Assembly (NCBI RefSeq): GCF_016427535.1
Contig: NZ_JAELXV010000007.1
Location: 202,772 to 266,771, forward strand
DNA length: 64,000 nucleotides
Direction of reading: 5' to 3'
From: Hymenobacter sp. BT559
GTDB taxonomy: Bacteria; Bacteroidota; Bacteroidia; Cytophagales; Hymenobacteraceae
The notes under the pieces are model-generated. The model ran no database searches. It saw nothing but the letters and a program-made list of their open reading frames with translations, and had not been told where the DNA came from. How positions within the stretch are numbered: the first letter of the stretch is position 1; each line of letters opens with the position of its first letter. Below are positions 17,529 to 26,135 of the stretch, one piece after another. The position numbers and the translations under genes are program-made.

Positions 17529-20500
17529 ATGACTAAACCTTACGCCAATCGATTAGTAAGCCGGCTGTGGCAGCCAGTAGGCGGCGCGGGCCTCACGCTA
17601 CTGCTGGCTTCGGCTAGCCTGGCGCAGGCTCAAACACTACCCCAGTACTCCCTGCCGTTTAACGGCACCAACCAGTACGCGGGCGTGCCCAATACAGCAG
17701 CACTGGAGTTTACTACCGGCACCGTCGAGCTGTGGGTGAAGCCGACCTGGACGGTGGGTACGCACAGCGGCGCCAACCTATGCCTGGTTTCGGAGCGCTC
17801 GGGGGCTAGCCTTAACGGGGGCACGCGCTTTAGCTTGCACATGGGCAATGACATGAAGTCAATAGGTATTTGGAATGGCGGTAGCTACGAAACTGTGTCG
17901 TACAATTTCAGCAAAGGGCTGTGGTACCACGTAGCGGCGGTAATGACCACCACCAGCACCCAGTTTTACGTGAACGGCGTGCTCATCGGTACCACGGGCA
18001 ACGGCATTAACACTAGCCGGACGGGCTATACCCTCAAGATTGGGGTTTCCGAAACGGAAGGCACTGCCGTGAGCAATGCCGAATACTTTGAGGGCGAGCT
18101 CGACGAGGTGCGCGTGTGGAACACCGCCCGCACCGCCGCCCAGATTCAAGACAACTACCGGGCGCCCGTGAGTGCGGCCAGCGCCGGCCTGGTGGCGTAT
18201 TACCCCATCGACAACGGTATTCTGGGCACCGGCAATGCCGCGGCCCGCCTGCTAAAGGACTACGCGGCCAGCGGCTACAACGGCACCCTCTACAACTACT
18301 GGACCGAGCAGTCGCCTACTGTCAGCACTTTTACGCCGGCGCGCAACGCCGTAAGTGCCCCGCTCACGGGCCGCATCGCCGTTGGCTTTTCGCAGAACAT
18401 GAATAGTGCGGCGGCTTCCGAAGCTGCCCTTAAGGTATTTGGCTCGCACACGGGCAAGCGGGCGGGCACCTTTGCGGGGGGCGGCACGAGCGTCATTACG
18501 TTTGACCCCGCGCAGGAACTGCTACCGGGCGAGCAGGCCACCGTTATTGTAACGACGGCGGCCAAGTCGATGGGCGGCCTGGGGCTGGCTAAGCCACAGG
18601 TGGCGCAGTTTGTGGGCAAAGCCGGCGGTACTGGCCAAGGCGTGCTCAGCGGCTTTCAGAGCCTGCCGACGAGCGGCTACCCGGGGCAGCTAGTCACCGC
18701 CGACATCGACGGCGATGGCGACCTGGACCTGCTGGTGCCCACGGCCTATTCCAGCGTGATGGTACGCCTCAATGATGGCAGCGGCACGTTTGGCCCGGCC
18801 ACTTCCCTGAACGTGGGCACTAGTTCGAACAATACCCTGGCCATGGCCGACATCGACGGCGACGGCGACCTGGACATGCTGGTGCCCGACTACGTAACCA
18901 ACGGCACCGTGAAGGTGCTGCGCAACAATGGCCAAGGCACTTTTGCGGCCCCGACTACGGGCGCCCAGGTCGGCGACCGGCCAGCCTACGTGGTGCCCGC
19001 CGACCTAGACGGCGACGGTGACCTAGACCTGCTAGTGAGCAACTACGGCACCGGCCGGGTAAGCGTGCGCTTCAACGACGGGGCTGGCAATTTCTCGACC
19101 CCGTCTGCCAACGCCGAGGTAGCGGTATCCTCGGGTGCCCGCCACGCCGCCGCAGCAGATATTGATGGCGATGGCGACCTAGACCTGCTTTCGGTGGGCT
19201 ACACCGACCCTGGTAAAGTGAGTGTGCGCCTCAACAACGGCGCCGGCGTTTTCACCGCCCCCGCTACCAATGCGGAGTTAGCGATGGCCACCCGCCCATA
19301 CAGCATTGCGATGGGGGACGTGAATGGCGACGGCAGCCCCGACATGGTGGTGTCTAACACTACTACATCAACGGTGAGCCTGCGCCTTAACAACGGCAGC
19401 GGCGTATTTACCGCCCCAGCTACCGCCTCGGTAGCCGAAATCAGCGTTGCCAACACGGGCTTGCAGGCCGTTTTGGCGGATATAGACGCGGATGGCGACC
19501 TCGACCTATTGGCCACCGCCTACAGCAGCAATGGCGCGGTAAGCGTGCGGCTCAACAACGGCCGGGGTGTTTTCACGGCCCCGGCCACCGGGGCGGAGGT
19601 TGGCACGGGCGGCGCGGCCCTGCTAGCCACCGGCGACCTAGATGGGGACGGCGATATTGACCTGCTAGCCAGCGGCAACAGCGGCGGCAGCCAGGCGCAG
19701 GTGCTCTTCAACGCGCTGGCCCCCACCATCAGCAGCTTTTCGGCCACCAGCGGCATGGTGAGCAGCAGCGTCGTGCTCACGGGCACCAACTTCTCCGGCG
19801 CCACCAGCGTAAAATTTAATGGCGTGACGGCCAGCGCCTTCGCCGTTAACTCGGCCACCCAGATTACCGTGGTTGTGCCTGTGGGCGCCTCCTCCGGGGT
19901 TATTTCTGTCACGACCCCGGCCGGCACAGGCGTGTCGGCCAGCCCCTTTACTCTCATTACCGACCTAGTCGTCAGCACCGCGCATGTGGTAGCCGGCGGC
20001 ACTTACCGCAACATCACCGTGGCGGGCGGCGGCGTGGCTACCCTAGGGGGCAGCGTAACGGTGAGCGGCACTCTGACGGTGCAGGCCGGCGGCACCCTCA
20101 ATACCAACTGCCAAGCCCTGACCGGCGCGGGCAGCTTGGATTTGGAAGCGGGCAGCACCCTGGGCATCTGCGACCTGGCCGGTATTACGGCTAGCGGCAA
20201 CAGCGGCGCGGTGCAGTTGGCGGGCGCTCGCTCGTTCAGCCCCGACGCTTCTTACGTCTACAACGGCGGCGACTCGCAAGTAACCGGCTCGGGCCTGCCC
20301 AGCCAAGTGCGCAGTTTCACGACTACCAATGCCAGCACCGTGCGCTTGAGCAATCCGCTGAGCATAAGCCAGGTGCTGACCGTGGCGGGCCGCGGCAACT
20401 TCGACCTCAATGGCCAGGCGCTCACGCTGCTTTCCGGCAGTGCCGGCTCGGCCCTGGTTGTCAACTCGGGCACGGGCATTGTGAGCGGCGGCACGGCTAC

Positions 20501-21923
20501 TGTGCAGCGCTACCTCGACCCCGCTTTTAACACGGGCATGGGCTACCGCCACTACAGTGCGCCGGTAAGTGGCTCGACGGTGGCCGACCTAGCCACTACC
20601 ACGGGCTTTGCGCCGGCTGTAAACGAAGCTTATAACCTGTCGGCCACGCCGGGCATGGTTATGCCGTTCCCCACTGTATATGGCTACGACCAAAGCCGCT
20701 TGGCGTCTACCACCAGCAACTACTCCGCATTTGACAAGGGCTTTTATTCGCCCAGCGACTTAACCGACCTGCTTGCCGTAGGCCAAGGCTACGCCGTGCA
20801 GATTGGGGCCGACCAGCTCGTGGACTTCACGGGTCAGCTTAACTCCGGTACTAAAACACTGACCCTAGGTCGCAACAACGACGCCACGGCGGCCGATGCG
20901 GGCTGGGCGCTGGTGGGCAACCCCTACCCGGCTCCGCTCGACTGGAGCCAAGTGGACGCCGCCGACCGCACCAACCTCGATGGCAGCATCTACGTGGTGC
21001 AAAGCACCGGGCCCTACACCGGCTCGTACCGTGCGTATGTCAACAACGTATCGACCAGCGGCACTAATAGCCCGCTCATCGGCACCTGTCAGGGCTTCTT
21101 TGTGCGGGTGAGCAGCGGCCAAACCAGCGGCACGCTCACCTTCCGCAACAGCCAACGCGTGACCGACTACGCCAGCCAAGCGCCTGTGTACCGCCCCACC
21201 GCCGACCTGCGCCCCCTGGTGCAGCTCGAGCTGCGCACCAGCACCGGCCAGGCCGACGGCCTAGCTGTGTACGCCGAGGCCGGCGCCACGCCCGGCTTCG
21301 ATACTCAGTACGATGCCGGTAAACTCGTGAACTCGACGGGCCTGAACCTGGCCAGCGTATCGGCCGCTAACGAGTCGCTTGCTATCGATGGCCGCCCCGC
21401 CTTCACCGCCGCTACAGTAGTGCCGCTCACGGTAGGCGTGCCCGCCGCCGGCACCTACACGCTGGCCGCCGCGGCCCTCCACAACCTACCCGCCGGCCTC
21501 GATGCCTACCTCACCGATGCCCACACCGGCCAAACAGTGCGCCTAGGTCAGCAAAATAGCTATTCTTTCAGCGTTACGGCCACGGAGGCTACAGCCCTGC
21601 TCACGGGTCGCTTCACGCTCACCTTCAAGGGTGCTGCGCCGCTCGCCAGCACCCCCGCGGTGCCTGCCGTGACCGAAGTAGCCGTTTACCCCAACCCCGC
21701 CAGCGAGCGATTTAAGGTGTCGATGCCCGCGGTAGCTGGGGCCAGCCAGGTGCAGGCCACGCTGCTCAACACACTAGGGCAGGTGGTACGCCGCCAGGCG
21801 GCTGCACTGCCGGCCACCGGCGCCACCCTCACGGTTGAGGCTGCTGGCCTGCCCACCGGGGTGTACACCCTGCGCCTACAAGCCGGGGCTACCACTATCG
21901 CTAAGCGCGTTATCATCAAGTAA
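17529..21923 (+). CDS. Giant secreted LamG / FG-GAP repeat / IPT protein with T9SS sorting domain
   Basis: 1464 residues. Signal peptide to about residue 35 (LLLASASLAQAQ). A LamG/concanavalin-like domain spans about 40-210 (YSLPFNGTNQYAGVPN, LDEVRVWNTARTAAQI). A SbsA-type Ig domain lies at about 264-365 (IAVGFSQNMN). At least seven FG-GAP/VCBS-type repeats follow at about 375-725, each with D(I/L)DGDGDLDLL calcium-loop motifs. An IPT/TIG domain is at about 730-810. After a low-complexity beta region, the C-terminal type IX secretion signal sits at about 1383-1464 (VAVYPNPASERFKV, GQVVRRQ, LPTGVYTLRLQAG, AKRVIIK). It is predicted to cross the outer membrane by T9SS and be surface-attached or released. 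Adhesion or glycan binding is likely. A 253-base gap upstream (17276-17528) holds nothing I can name. Confidence 0.93.
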   Translation: MTKPYANRLVSRLWQPVGGAGLTLLLASASLAQAQTLPQYSLPFNGTNQYAGVPNTAALEFTTGTVELWVKPTWTVGTHSGANLCLVSERSGASLNGGTRFSLHMGNDMKSIGIWNGGSYETVSYNFSKGLWYHVAAVMTTTSTQFYVNGVLIGTTGNGINTSRTGYTLKIGVSETEGTAVSNAEYFEGELDEVRVWNTARTAAQIQDNYRAPVSAASAGLVAYYPIDNGILGTGNAAARLLKDYAASGYNGTLYNYWTEQSPTVSTFTPARNAVSAPLTGRIAVGFSQNMNSAAASEAALKVFGSHTGKRAGTFAGGGTSVITFDPAQELLPGEQATVIVTTAAKSMGGLGLAKPQVAQFVGKAGGTGQGVLSGFQSLPTSGYPGQLVTADIDGDGDLDLLVPTAYSSVMVRLNDGSGTFGPATSLNVGTSSNNTLAMADIDGDGDLDMLVPDYVTNGTVKVLRNNGQGTFAAPTTGAQVGDRPAYVVPADLDGDGDLDLLVSNYGTGRVSVRFNDGAGNFSTPSANAEVAVSSGARHAAAADIDGDGDLDLLSVGYTDPGKVSVRLNNGAGVFTAPATNAELAMATRPYSIAMGDVNGDGSPDMVVSNTTTSTVSLRLNNGSGVFTAPATASVAEISVANTGLQAVLADIDADGDLDLLATAYSSNGAVSVRLNNGRGVFTAPATGAEVGTGGAALLATGDLDGDGDIDLLASGNSGGSQAQVLFNALAPTISSFSATSGMVSSSVVLTGTNFSGATSVKFNGVTASAFAVNSATQITVVVPVGASSGVISVTTPAGTGVSASPFTLITDLVVSTAHVVAGGTYRNITVAGGGVATLGGSVTVSGTLTVQAGGTLNTNCQALTGAGSLDLEAGSTLGICDLAGITASGNSGAVQLAGARSFSPDASYVYNGGDSQVTGSGLPSQVRSFTTTNASTVRLSNPLSISQVLTVAGRGNFDLNGQALTLLSGSAGSALVVNSGTGIVSGGTATVQRYLDPAFNTGMGYRHYSAPVSGSTVADLATTTGFAPAVNEAYNLSATPGMVMPFPTVYGYDQSRLASTTSNYSAFDKGFYSPSDLTDLLAVGQGYAVQIGADQLVDFTGQLNSGTKTLTLGRNNDATAADAGWALVGNPYPAPLDWSQVDAADRTNLDGSIYVVQSTGPYTGSYRAYVNNVSTSGTNSPLIGTCQGFFVRVSSGQTSGTLTFRNSQRVTDYASQAPVYRPTADLRPLVQLELRTSTGQADGLAVYAEAGATPGFDTQYDAGKLVNSTGLNLASVSAANESLAIDGRPAFTAATVVPLTVGVPAAGTYTLAAAALHNLPAGLDAYLTDAHTGQTVRLGQQNSYSFSVTATEATALLTGRFTLTFKGAAPLASTPAVPAVTEVAVYPNPASERFKVSMPAVAGASQVQATLLNTLGQVVRRQAAALPATGATLTVEAAGLPTGVYTLRLQAGATTIAKRVIIK

Positions 21924-21976
21924 CTTATCTCGTGAGCTGGCTCCGGCAGGGGCCGGCTCTTTAGCCAATCTTTTCT

Positions 21977-22189
21977 ATGCGCAAGTTTATTTTTACGGTA
22001 GTAATCCTCATCACCTTCACGGGCTTGCTTAGCTCTGTGGTGCGGGCCCAGGCGCCTACTACCACCGGCCCCGCTCCGACTACCCCCGCGCCCGCGGCGG
22101 TACCGCTCGACGGTGGTTCGTCGCTGCTGCTCGCGAGCGGCGTCGCTTATGGCCTGCGCCGCTTGCGGCAGCGCCGCCAGCGGGCCTAG
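21977..22189 (+). CDS. Small PID-CTERM-like exported protein
   Basis: 70 residues: a signal peptide (MRKFIFTVVILITFTGLLSS to VVRAQ), a short Pro/Thr/Ala linker, then PLDGGSSLLLASGVAYGLRR and a basic tail. The order Pro-x-Asp-Gly-Gly, hydrophobic helix and Arg/Lys cluster is the tripartite sorting tail seen in the PID-CTERM class of Bacteroidota, analogous to PEP-CTERM. Almost nothing but the two signals exists, so it may be a tiny envelope peptide. It starts 53 bases after the T9SS protein stop, possibly on the same transcript, and ends at a strong bidirectional terminator. Confidence 0.75.
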   Translation: MRKFIFTVVILITFTGLLSSVVRAQAPTTTGPAPTTPAPAAVPLDGGSSLLLASGVAYGLRRLRQRRQRA

Positions 22190-22213
22190 GTTGCCAGCTT
22201 CTTATCCTTCACT

Positions 22214-22250
22214 AAAAAGCCCCTCGCCAGTTTATGGCGGGGGGCTTTTT
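22214..22250. terminator. Bidirectional terminator between the PID-CTERM gene and galT
   Basis: AAAAAGCCCCTCGCCA pairs with TGGCGGGGGGCTTTTT (one wobble) around a 5-base loop. The A and T tracts on either side serve both convergent genes. Confidence 0.9.
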
Positions 22251-22274
22251 GGTAGGCTTTAGGCCAAGGCGCTC

Positions 22275-23321
22275 TTACTGGGCAGCCTGCTTGTAGTGCA
22301 CGGCTGGTAGGGCGCGCAGGCGCTCGGCGGCCTGCTCGGGCGTGATGTCGCGCTGGGCATTGGCCAGCAGCTCGTAGCCCACCATAAATTTCTTGACCGT
22401 GGCCGAGCGCAGCAGGGGCGGCAAAAAGTGCATGTGCAGGTGCCACTCGGGGTACTCGCAGCCATCGGTGGGCCGCTGGTGGAAGCCAGCCGAGTACGGG
22501 AAACTCACCTCAAACAGGTTATCGTACTTGATGGTGAGCTGGCTCAGGATGTCGGCCAGGCCGTCGCGCTCGGCTTCAGTGAGCTGAGTGAGGTCTTGCA
22601 CGGCGCGGCGCGGCAGCACCAGCGTTTCGAAGGGCCACACCGCCCAAAAGGGCACCAGCACCACCCAGGTGTCGTTTTCGACCACGAAGCGGGTTTTGGT
22701 TTTCTCCTCAATGGCGAGGTAGTCGGCCAGCAGGGTGCGGCCGTGCTCGTCGAAATAAGCCTTCTGGGCGCGGGCCTCCCTGGCGGGCAGGTCGGGCACG
22801 GTGCGCTCGCTCCAGACTTGGCCGTGCGGGTGTGGGTTCGAGCACCCCATCACGAAGCCTTTGTTCTCGAAAATCTGTACGTAGTTGATGGCCGGGTCGG
22901 CCCCTAGGGTCCGAAACTCGTCAGTCCAGGTATCGACTACGCGGCGGATTTCTGACACTGGCATTTCGGGCAGGGTCAGGTCGTGGCGCGGTGAAAAGCA
23001 GATAACGCGGCAGTGGCCGGTTTCGGCCTCGGCGCGCAGCAGGCCACCTTCCTCGTAGGTGCCGGTCTCGCCCTGTGGCAGCAGCGCCGCAAAGTCGTTG
23101 TCGAACACGAACTGGTGCTCGTACTTGGGGTTCACGTCGCCGCTGGTGCGGGTATTGCCGGGGCAGAGGTAGCAGGTGGGGTCGTAGGCGGGGCGGGCGT
23201 CGGCCTCGTCTTTTTCCTGCTGGCCCTGCCAGGGGCGCTTGGCGCGGTGCGGCGATACCAGTACCCACTCATCGAGCAGGGGGTTGAAGCGGCGGTGGGG
23301 TTGCTCCGTGAAGTCGAACAT
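22275..23321 (-). CDS. galT: Galactose-1-phosphate uridylyltransferase
   Basis: 348 residues, the same length as the E. coli enzyme. Leloir pathway: exchanges UMP between UDP-glucose and galactose-1-phosphate through a uridylyl-histidine. CSNPHPHGQVW (near residue 160) holds the nucleophilic His of the HxH pair. The N-terminal CYLCPGN has the zinc-type Cys pair, and YPEWHLHMHFLPPLLRS is the C-terminal His cluster. Gene order bshC - unknown - galT on the same strand with gaps of 42 and 23 bases suggests one operon. No galK or galE is in the window. Confidence 0.95.
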   Translation of the reverse strand: MFDFTEQPHRRFNPLLDEWVLVSPHRAKRPWQGQQEKDEADARPAYDPTCYLCPGNTRTSGDVNPKYEHQFVFDNDFAALLPQGETGTYEEGGLLRAEAETGHCRVICFSPRHDLTLPEMPVSEIRRVVDTWTDEFRTLGADPAINYVQIFENKGFVMGCSNPHPHGQVWSERTVPDLPAREARAQKAYFDEHGRTLLADYLAIEEKTKTRFVVENDTWVVLVPFWAVWPFETLVLPRRAVQDLTQLTEAERDGLADILSQLTIKYDNLFEVSFPYSAGFHQRPTDGCEYPEWHLHMHFLPPLLRSATVKKFMVGYELLANAQRDITPEQAAERLRALPAVHYKQAAQ

Positions 23322-23344
23322 GAAGGTGGGGCGTTGAGCGGTAG

Positions 23345-24283
23345 TTAACTAACAGAAGGATTGAGTTTTCTGACGGCTTGCGGCGTAAGCCCGAAATAGG
23401 CCCAAGGATAAATAGTTATTCGATTTCCCAGTGCCTGTAAAAATTGGTTTCGGATGGCTGTCTGCTCCAAGTTCTCACTCAGGCAGGCAACGTAATTGTT
23501 AAAATAGATACTGGGAAGCGTATCGTCAATTCGTGGATTTTTAGCTAGTAGCTCTTTGATACGATGCTGGTTCTTGCTTCGCATCTCCTGCTTAACAATG
23601 TTGGTTTCCTCATCTACTATAAACTGCAGCTCAACCAAATACATGACCTGTAATAAACTGCGCAGATTTGGGTCAGAGGCTTCATCGACAAAATCCTCTA
23701 GCGCCTCCTCATCACCAAACCACTTTGGAGTGAGAACATTGAAGTAAAAAATATGCGCCAGTAAATTGGTGGGCTGCATTGCGACGCACTGCTCATAGGC
23801 TGCCCGAGCTAGTTCGGGGTTGCCCAAACCCATTGCTACCCGCACAAGCCGGGCTGCCGCCTGCGCCTGCAATACCGGGGTAGCAAACGGCTGCATCAAT
23901 TGCGCATGCGCCTGCGCTAGGTAGTGCGAAAACCCATCTATCTGCTGCTGCGACAATTCTCGCGCGTAAGCACCGCTTCTAGCTTCCCAGGCTCGAAATG
24001 TAGCGTGTACGGCCGCTACCAATCTGCGCAGTTCAGATGTTCCACTTTTTTGGTACTGCCCCAATAGGGGGTCGTAGTAATCGCTCAGGCACAGGCCATC
24101 GAGTAGGCGCGTTAACTCATCGGGCGCTAATCCAAGGGCTACTTTTTCGAAAGCCTGCCACTGCTTTTGCTCAAGCATTGGTTTAACAGCCAACGCATCA
24201 ACGAGCCCAAATGACAAATCATTAGTCGCGGCAGCTGAACCGGAGCCTGTGAAAAGCGCACGCAGAGACTGGAAGAAAGCCAA
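23345..24283 (-). CDS. Unknown helical protein between bshC and galT
   Basis: 312 residues from a TTG at 24283 (no in-frame ATG precedes it before the bshC stop region; the first internal ATG is at 24178). It is helix-rich and has no signal peptide or membrane segment. The middle part (ARLVRVAMGLGNPELARAAY, then ECV-like AMQPTNLLAHIFYFN) resembles a TPR or HEAT-like solenoid. I do not recognise a family. Base composition is less GC-rich than the flanking genes and CCTAGG is absent. It is packed between bshC (42 bases) and galT (23 bases), which argues for co-expression rather than a shared pathway. Function unknown. Confidence 0.75.
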   Translation of the reverse strand: MAFFQSLRALFTGSGSAAATNDLSFGLVDALAVKPMLEQKQWQAFEKVALGLAPDELTRLLDGLCLSDYYDPLLGQYQKSGTSELRRLVAAVHATFRAWEARSGAYARELSQQQIDGFSHYLAQAHAQLMQPFATPVLQAQAAARLVRVAMGLGNPELARAAYEQCVAMQPTNLLAHIFYFNVLTPKWFGDEEALEDFVDEASDPNLRSLLQVMYLVELQFIVDEETNIVKQEMRSKNQHRIKELLAKNPRIDDTLPSIYFNNYVACLSENLEQTAIRNQFLQALGNRITIYPWAYFGLTPQAVRKLNPSVS

Positions 24284-24325
24284 GAGATGGGAACGAAATA
24301 GGGTATACTCTGGCCCAAAACTAGG

Positions 24326-25945
24326 TTATTCCTCCTCCACCACCGCAAATACCAGCGCTAACGGCTCGAAGCACTGCATTAGCTGGTCGATGAAGCCGGG
24401 GTTGTTGAGGAGCACGCTCAGCACATTGTCGGTGCGTTCCTGAAGGCCGCCTTCAGGGAAAAGCTTGTCTTTGAGCGCGGTAAGTTGCGAGTAAGCGGTT
24501 TCGTGCTTGGCTTCCGACGCCTTGGCGAGGCGCTTTTCGAGGCCGGCGAGGCTGCCGGCGGCTTTTTGGGCTTCGGCAGCCACGGCTTTTACCAGCGTAG
24601 GGTCGAGGCGCTGGGCTAGGTCCTGCACTTGCTGGTAGGCGGCGGCGAGGGCCGTTTGCTGGTCAGCGAGATTTACTTCTTCTTGGCCGAGTTGGGCGCC
24701 GACTTGCTTCTTTAGCTCACCTAGGGGCTTAAAAATATCGAGCGTGCCCAGGCCCAGCTTACGCAGCTTACCGGCGTTGGCGCGGCTTAGGTACATGGCC
24801 GAGTTGCGGGGCAGCACAATGGGGTACGGCACGCCTAGCTGTTCAAACACGCCTTTCAACTGGAACCAGTACGCCACCTCGGCCCCGCCGCCGATGTAGG
24901 CGAGGTTGGGCATCAGGATTTCCTGGTACACCGGGCGCAGCACCACGTTGGGGCTAAAGCGCTCGGGCTCGCTATCGGCCAAGGCTAGTAGCTCGGCCTG
25001 CGAGTGGCAGCGGCTGGTGCCGCGCACGGTTACTTGGGTGCAGTCGGCACCGGGGGTGGCGTCGGGCTCCAGGCGCTCGCGCTTGCCTTCGTCGGTGAGG
25101 AAGAATAGGTTGAGCGGGCGCGAATACACCTGCGGCTTGTAGCCGGCGGCCGTGAGCGGGGCGTTGGTAGCCTGCACCGCTTGGTTGGAAAGCTGGCCCT
25201 GAATCTCTTGCTTCAGCAGCGGCTTCAGCGCCTGCTTGAGGGCGGGACGGTCGGCATCGAGGCAGACGAGACCATAGTCGCCAAAGAGACTGGTAGCTAG
25301 CTTGCGGGTGGCTTCGCTGAGCGTGGCGCTGCTGGCGTAGGCATCTTTAAACGCGGCCGGTACCTCGGGCGGTAGCTGGTTCAGGATTTCCTCAGCTAGG
25401 CCATCGAGCGGCAGGCGGCCCACCGGGCCACCTAGGCTGCCTTCGCCGGGCCCAGCCCAGCTCAGCGTTTTGCCAAACAGCTGGAAGTGGTTGATTTCGG
25501 CAAAGTCGTGGTCTTCGGTGGCCAGCCAGTACACGGGCACAAAGTCGTACTGCGGGTATTCGGCCTTGAGCTGCTGGCTAAGTTTTATGGCCGTAATTAT
25601 CTTGTATACAAAATATAGCGGCCCTGTAAACAGGTTGAGCTGGTGCCCGGTGGTGATGGTAAAGGTCGTGTCCTTCGCCAGCAGGGCGAGGTTAGTGGCC
25701 ACGGCAGGTGGCACTTCGCCGCCTAACTCAGCGTACTGCGCCCCTAGGTCGGCTACCAGGCGCTGCCGGGCTTCGGGCGAATAGGCAGCTTGTTTTTCTT
25801 CTAGCTGCGCCCGAAAAGCAGCCAGTTCAGGCCGGCGATTATAAAAAGGAGCCAAGGCCGGCGAAGCGGCAATGTAGTCAGTGAGGAGGCCCGAAAAGGC
25901 GCCGGTAGCGGCGTAGGGCAGGGTAATACAATCGGCAGCAGCCAT
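24326..25945 (-). CDS. bshC: Bacillithiol biosynthesis cysteine-adding enzyme BshC
   Basis: 539 residues, the usual length. BshC adds cysteine to glucosaminyl-malate, the last step of bacillithiol synthesis. Diagnostic blocks are FTITTGHQLNLFTGPLYFVY with KIITAIKLS, PVYWLATEDHDFAEINHF, YIGGGAEVAYWFQL and LPRNSAMYL. The C-terminal half contains a long coiled-coil (about 410-500). It heads a likely operon with the unknown gene and galT. The bacilliredoxin YtxJ at 35391 uses the same thiol, so bacillithiol is probably the main low-molecular-weight thiol here; bshA and bshB were not seen in the window. Confidence 0.95.
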   Translation of the reverse strand: MAAADCITLPYAATGAFSGLLTDYIAASPALAPFYNRRPELAAFRAQLEEKQAAYSPEARQRLVADLGAQYAELGGEVPPAVATNLALLAKDTTFTITTGHQLNLFTGPLYFVYKIITAIKLSQQLKAEYPQYDFVPVYWLATEDHDFAEINHFQLFGKTLSWAGPGEGSLGGPVGRLPLDGLAEEILNQLPPEVPAAFKDAYASSATLSEATRKLATSLFGDYGLVCLDADRPALKQALKPLLKQEIQGQLSNQAVQATNAPLTAAGYKPQVYSRPLNLFFLTDEGKRERLEPDATPGADCTQVTVRGTSRCHSQAELLALADSEPERFSPNVVLRPVYQEILMPNLAYIGGGAEVAYWFQLKGVFEQLGVPYPIVLPRNSAMYLSRANAGKLRKLGLGTLDIFKPLGELKKQVGAQLGQEEVNLADQQTALAAAYQQVQDLAQRLDPTLVKAVAAEAQKAAGSLAGLEKRLAKASEAKHETAYSQLTALKDKLFPEGGLQERTDNVLSVLLNNPGFIDQLMQCFEPLALVFAVVEEE

Positions 25946-26017
25946 GAGCGCGAGGAAAAAAGGGCGCGAAATTCTGCCAAGAACCCGGCACGGCCCGAAA
26001 AGTTAGTTGCGCCCAAT

Positions 26018-26131
26018 TGTAGCGTGGACTTTGTAGCCCGCGCACGAGTGCGATGAGTAGCTATGTTAGCACCCTCCTACTTGGCGCCGATACTCGCTGT
26101 GCTTGTGCGCGGACTATAAAGTTTACGCTAC
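26018..26131. repeat. Intergenic inverted repeat, family E copy 2
   Basis: Arms 26018-26048 (TGTAGCGTGGACTTTGTAGC onward) and 26101-26131 are imperfect reverse complements separated by about 52 bases. The sequence resembles the copy at 4082-4164. It fills most of the gap between bshC and the dioxygenase gene. Confidence 0.7.
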
Positions 26132-26135
26132 TTCT

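Noticed and set aside
18690..19700. Regularly spaced similar DNA segments that might suggest a CRISPR or tandem repeat array
   Set aside because: They encode FG-GAP/VCBS-type protein repeats (DGDGDLD) in one long gene; spacing follows protein units and the DNA is not identical.
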